Assembly (NCBI GenBank): GCA_002339085.1
Contig: DDDX01000024.1
Span: forward strand, 2,144 to 47,470
Direction: 5' to 3'
Length of the DNA: 45,327 bases
From: Cellvibrionales bacterium UBA1969
GTDB lineage: Bacteria; Pseudomonadota; Gammaproteobacteria; Pseudomonadales; UBA7434
Shown: positions 43,465 to 45,327 of the stretch, in pieces
Layout of the letters: each line of letters begins with the position of its first letter
Numbering within the stretch: the first letter of the stretch is position 1
The notes under the pieces: generated by a model
Told to the model about the DNA's origin: nothing
Database searches by the model: none
Seen by the model: the letters and a program-made list of their open reading frames with translations, nothing else
Translations under genes and position numbers: made by a program

Positions 43465-44190
43465 ATGAGCCAACTAATCGCTAAACATCTTGCTAAAAGC
43501 TATAATCGCAGAAAAGTTATTCACGATGTCTCTCTGATGATCAATAGCGGCGAAATTGTTGGCCTTTTAGGACCTAATGGCGCTGGCAAAACCACCTGCT
43601 TTTATATGATTGCTGGTATTGTTCGTGCAGACAATGGCATTATTGAAATCAATGGCACTGACATTACCTATAAGGCGATCGATAGCAGAGCTAAACTTGG
43701 TTTAGGTTATCTGCCGCAGGAGCCATCAATCTTCAGAACCCTCAGTGTAGCTGATAATATTGCCGCCATTCTTGAAACACGCAAGGACATTAAGCGGCAG
43801 CAGCGGCTGCAAATGTTGGACACATTACTGGATGAATTTCGCATCCAGCACATTCGTGACGCGCTGGGAATGTCGCTCTCTGGTGGCGAAAGGCGTCGAG
43901 TGGAAATCGCACGCGCCCTCGCCTGCGACCCTGAATTTATCTTATTAGACGAACCCTTTGCCGGCGTTGATCCAATCTCCGTTGGAGACATCAAATCAAT
44001 CATAGATCAACTTAAAAATCGCGGTATCGGCGTACTCATTACCGATCATAATGTCCGTGAAACACTCGATATTTGTGAACGCGCTTATATAGTTGGTGAG
44101 GGACATGTTATTGCCGAAGGCAATACAGAGGCAATCTTAGCCAATCAAAAAGTTCGTGATACCTACCTCGGCCATCAATTCGTCATCTAA
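43465..44190 (+). CDS. lptB: LPS export ABC transporter ATPase LptB
   Basis: Cytoplasmic ATPase that powers LPS extraction by LptFGC. Walker A is GPNGAGKTT (residues 36-44), the ABC signature LSGGE (138-142), Walker B ILLDEP (159-164), and the switch histidine is His195 in ITDHNVRETL. It is 241 residues, exactly the E. coli length. The GYLPQEPSIFRTLSVADN block is typical of LptB. It closes the kdsD-kdsC-lptC-lptA-lptB set. Confidence 0.98.
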   Translation: MSQLIAKHLAKSYNRRKVIHDVSLMINSGEIVGLLGPNGAGKTTCFYMIAGIVRADNGIIEINGTDITYKAIDSRAKLGLGYLPQEPSIFRTLSVADNIAAILETRKDIKRQQRLQMLDTLLDEFRIQHIRDALGMSLSGGERRRVEIARALACDPEFILLDEPFAGVDPISVGDIKSIIDQLKNRGIGVLITDHNVRETLDICERAYIVGEGHVIAEGNTEAILANQKVRDTYLGHQFVI

Positions 44191-44225
44191 GCAAATCCAA
44201 CTAAAGACATACTTTCAGGACGAAA

Positions 44226-44249
44226 ATGCCAACTGGCTCACATTGGCAT
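44226..44249. repeat. Inverted repeat between lptB and rpoN
   Basis: ATGCCAA (44226-44232) pairs with TTGGCAT (44243-44249) around ten bases; outer GCAAAT (44191-44196) and ATTTGC (44253-44258) could pair as well. It lies 35 bases after the lptB stop. No clear T run follows, so it may be a weak terminator or a leader structure for rpoN. Confidence 0.4.
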
Positions 44250-44350
44250 CAGATTTGCATAATCTTTTGTTTAGAGCTAATATTTAACCAACATTAGCAC
44301 CTGGCTAGATTCTCCCTCTATGCCTCCAAATTGATGTACTAAAAAACAAT

Positions 44351-45327
44351 ATGAAGCAATCTTTACAGTTGAAAATGGGGCAACATCTAACTATGACCCC
44401 ACAGTTGCAGCAGGCGATTCGATTGCTGCAACTTTCAACGCTCGACTTACAGCAAGAAATTCAAGAAATCATCGATAGTAATCCTATGCTTGAGATTTCA
44501 GATGATACAAGTTATGAAGAAGATAAAAATATCTCTACCAGCAAGAGTGACAATAATAGTGAGAGTAAAACCAATGACAGTGATCCTGCATTCTCTGAAC
44601 CCCTAAATAACTTTGATAAAACTGCCAAAGAGTCCGACAATAACTTTGCCACCAATGATGAAGCTATCGACAGTAATCAAGATGGCAACTGGCAGGAAAA
44701 TATTCCTGATGAGCTAAGCATTGATACCAAATGGGATGATATTTACACCCACTCAAGTAGTCCAGCACAGAATAACAATTATGAATTTAATGAAATTCCA
44801 GATATTGATCACCGAAATTCAACGGCTGAAACGTTGTCTAGTCATTTAGCTTGGCAGTTAAACCTCACGCCAATGAGTGAAAAAGACCGCTGCATTGCAA
44901 TTGCTATTATTGATGCTTTAAAACCGAGTGGTCTATTGGAAACAACTCCAGAAGAACTACTTCAAACCTTTGATGCGCAGCTCGAGGTCGAAATCGACGA
45001 AATCGAAGCCGTACGCCATCGTCTCCAACAATTTGATCCTGTCGGAGTCGCTAGTCTTGACCTCACTGACTGCCTAATGATTCAGCTCTCCCAATTACCA
45101 AGCGATACACCTTGGCGAGAAAAAGCTGCAGAAGTGATTGATCGGCACCTTAATCTGCTAGCCTCTCGGGATTATAGCCAACTCATTCGACGCACTAAAC
45201 TCAAAGAGCGTGAACTAGCAGCCGTTATTGAGCTGATTAAAAGCCTTAATCCAAGCCCTGGCGAACCATTTAACAACAACACAGCCGAGTATGTTATACC
45301 TGATGTTTATGTCGATAAGATAAACAA
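44351..45327 (+). CDS. rpoN: RNA polymerase sigma-54 factor, 3' end cut off by window edge
   Basis: Alternative sigma factor for -24/-12 promoters. The first 325 codons are visible and open to the window edge; the family is about 480 residues. The activator-interacting region I is clear: LQLKMGQHLTMTPQLQQAIRLLQLS then LDLQQEIQEIIDSNPMLE. Region II (about residues 50-155) is long and rich in Asp, Asn, Ser and Glu. The core-binding part follows with HLAWQLNLTPMSEKDR and RLQQFDPVGVASLDLTDCL. The ATG at 44351 lacks a strong ribosome site. The lptB-rpoN adjacency is canonical; hpf and ptsN often follow beyond the window. Confidence 0.96.
   Translation, partial: MKQSLQLKMGQHLTMTPQLQQAIRLLQLSTLDLQQEIQEIIDSNPMLEISDDTSYEEDKNISTSKSDNNSESKTNDSDPAFSEPLNNFDKTAKESDNNFATNDEAIDSNQDGNWQENIPDELSIDTKWDDIYTHSSSPAQNNNYEFNEIPDIDHRNSTAETLSSHLAWQLNLTPMSEKDRCIAIAIIDALKPSGLLETTPEELLQTFDAQLEVEIDEIEAVRHRLQQFDPVGVASLDLTDCLMIQLSQLPSDTPWREKAAEVIDRHLNLLASRDYSQLIRRTKLKERELAAVIELIKSLNPSPGEPFNNNTAEYVIPDVYVDKIN

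Noticed and set aside
1..45327. Insertion sequences, CRISPR arrays, tRNA or rRNA genes, phage or toxin-antitoxin genes
   Set aside because: I looked for transposase motifs, spaced identical repeats and tRNA-like cloverleafs by eye and saw none; tRNAscan or a repeat finder would be decisive.

Overview
The window is a stretch of core chromosome from a non-enteric gammaproteobacterium, with G+C in the low-to-mid 40s percent as judged by eye. Every gene but one is a recognisable housekeeping gene. The gene order (rpoN-lptB-lptA-lptC-kdsC-kdsD, mlaC-ibaG-murA-hisG-hisD-hisC, the dcw cluster from mraZ to lpxC, an M23 peptidase, secA, argJ, mutT, then yacG/coaE) resembles a condensed Pseudomonas-type arrangement. 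MurE carries the DNPR motif of meso-diaminopimelate ligases, and the window holds LpxC, Lpt, Kds and Mla genes, so this is a Gram-negative with an LPS outer membrane. I cannot name the genus from sequence alone.

Layout on the + coordinates. (1) 1-6052, minus strand: pyrB-murJ-ribF-ileS, with ileS cut by the window edge. (2) 6053-6343: a divergent intergenic region rich in inverted repeats. (3) 6344-7149, plus strand: coaE-yacG, overlapping. (4) 7195-12839, minus strand: an M23 peptidase, secA, argJ and mutT (in transcription order). (5) 13058-31432, minus strand: an unbroken 16-gene division and cell-wall cluster mraZ-rsmH-ftsL-ftsI-murE-murF-mraY-murD-ftsW-murG-murC-ddlB-ftsQ-ftsA-ftsZ-lpxC. 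Many junctions overlap by 1-8 bases, which suggests translational coupling. (6) 31433-31907: a 475-base regulatory gap holding a promoter, phased GTGGT/GTGGG repeats that look like an MraZ operator, a terminator-like leader hairpin and a long AT-rich inverted repeat. (7) 31908-33572, minus strand: a periplasmic PQQ-type beta-propeller dehydrogenase, the only clearly accessory gene. (8) 33692-39174, minus strand: mlaC-ibaG-murA-hisG-hisD-hisC. (9) 39544-45327, plus strand: a Ca2+/Na+ exchanger (yrbG type), then kdsD-kdsC-lptC-lptA-lptB and the start of rpoN.

The genes cooperate to build the envelope. MurA to MurG, Ddl and MraY make lipid II, MurJ flips it, FtsW/FtsI polymerise it at the FtsZ/FtsA/FtsQ/FtsL divisome, LpxC commits to lipid A, KdsD/KdsC make Kdo precursors, and LptA/B/C export LPS. 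No insertion sequence, CRISPR array, tRNA, rRNA or phage gene was seen. I did not find a convincing new multi-gene system. The points most worth a second look are the mraZ leader, the mlaC gene without mlaBDEF, and the isolated PQQ-type enzyme.
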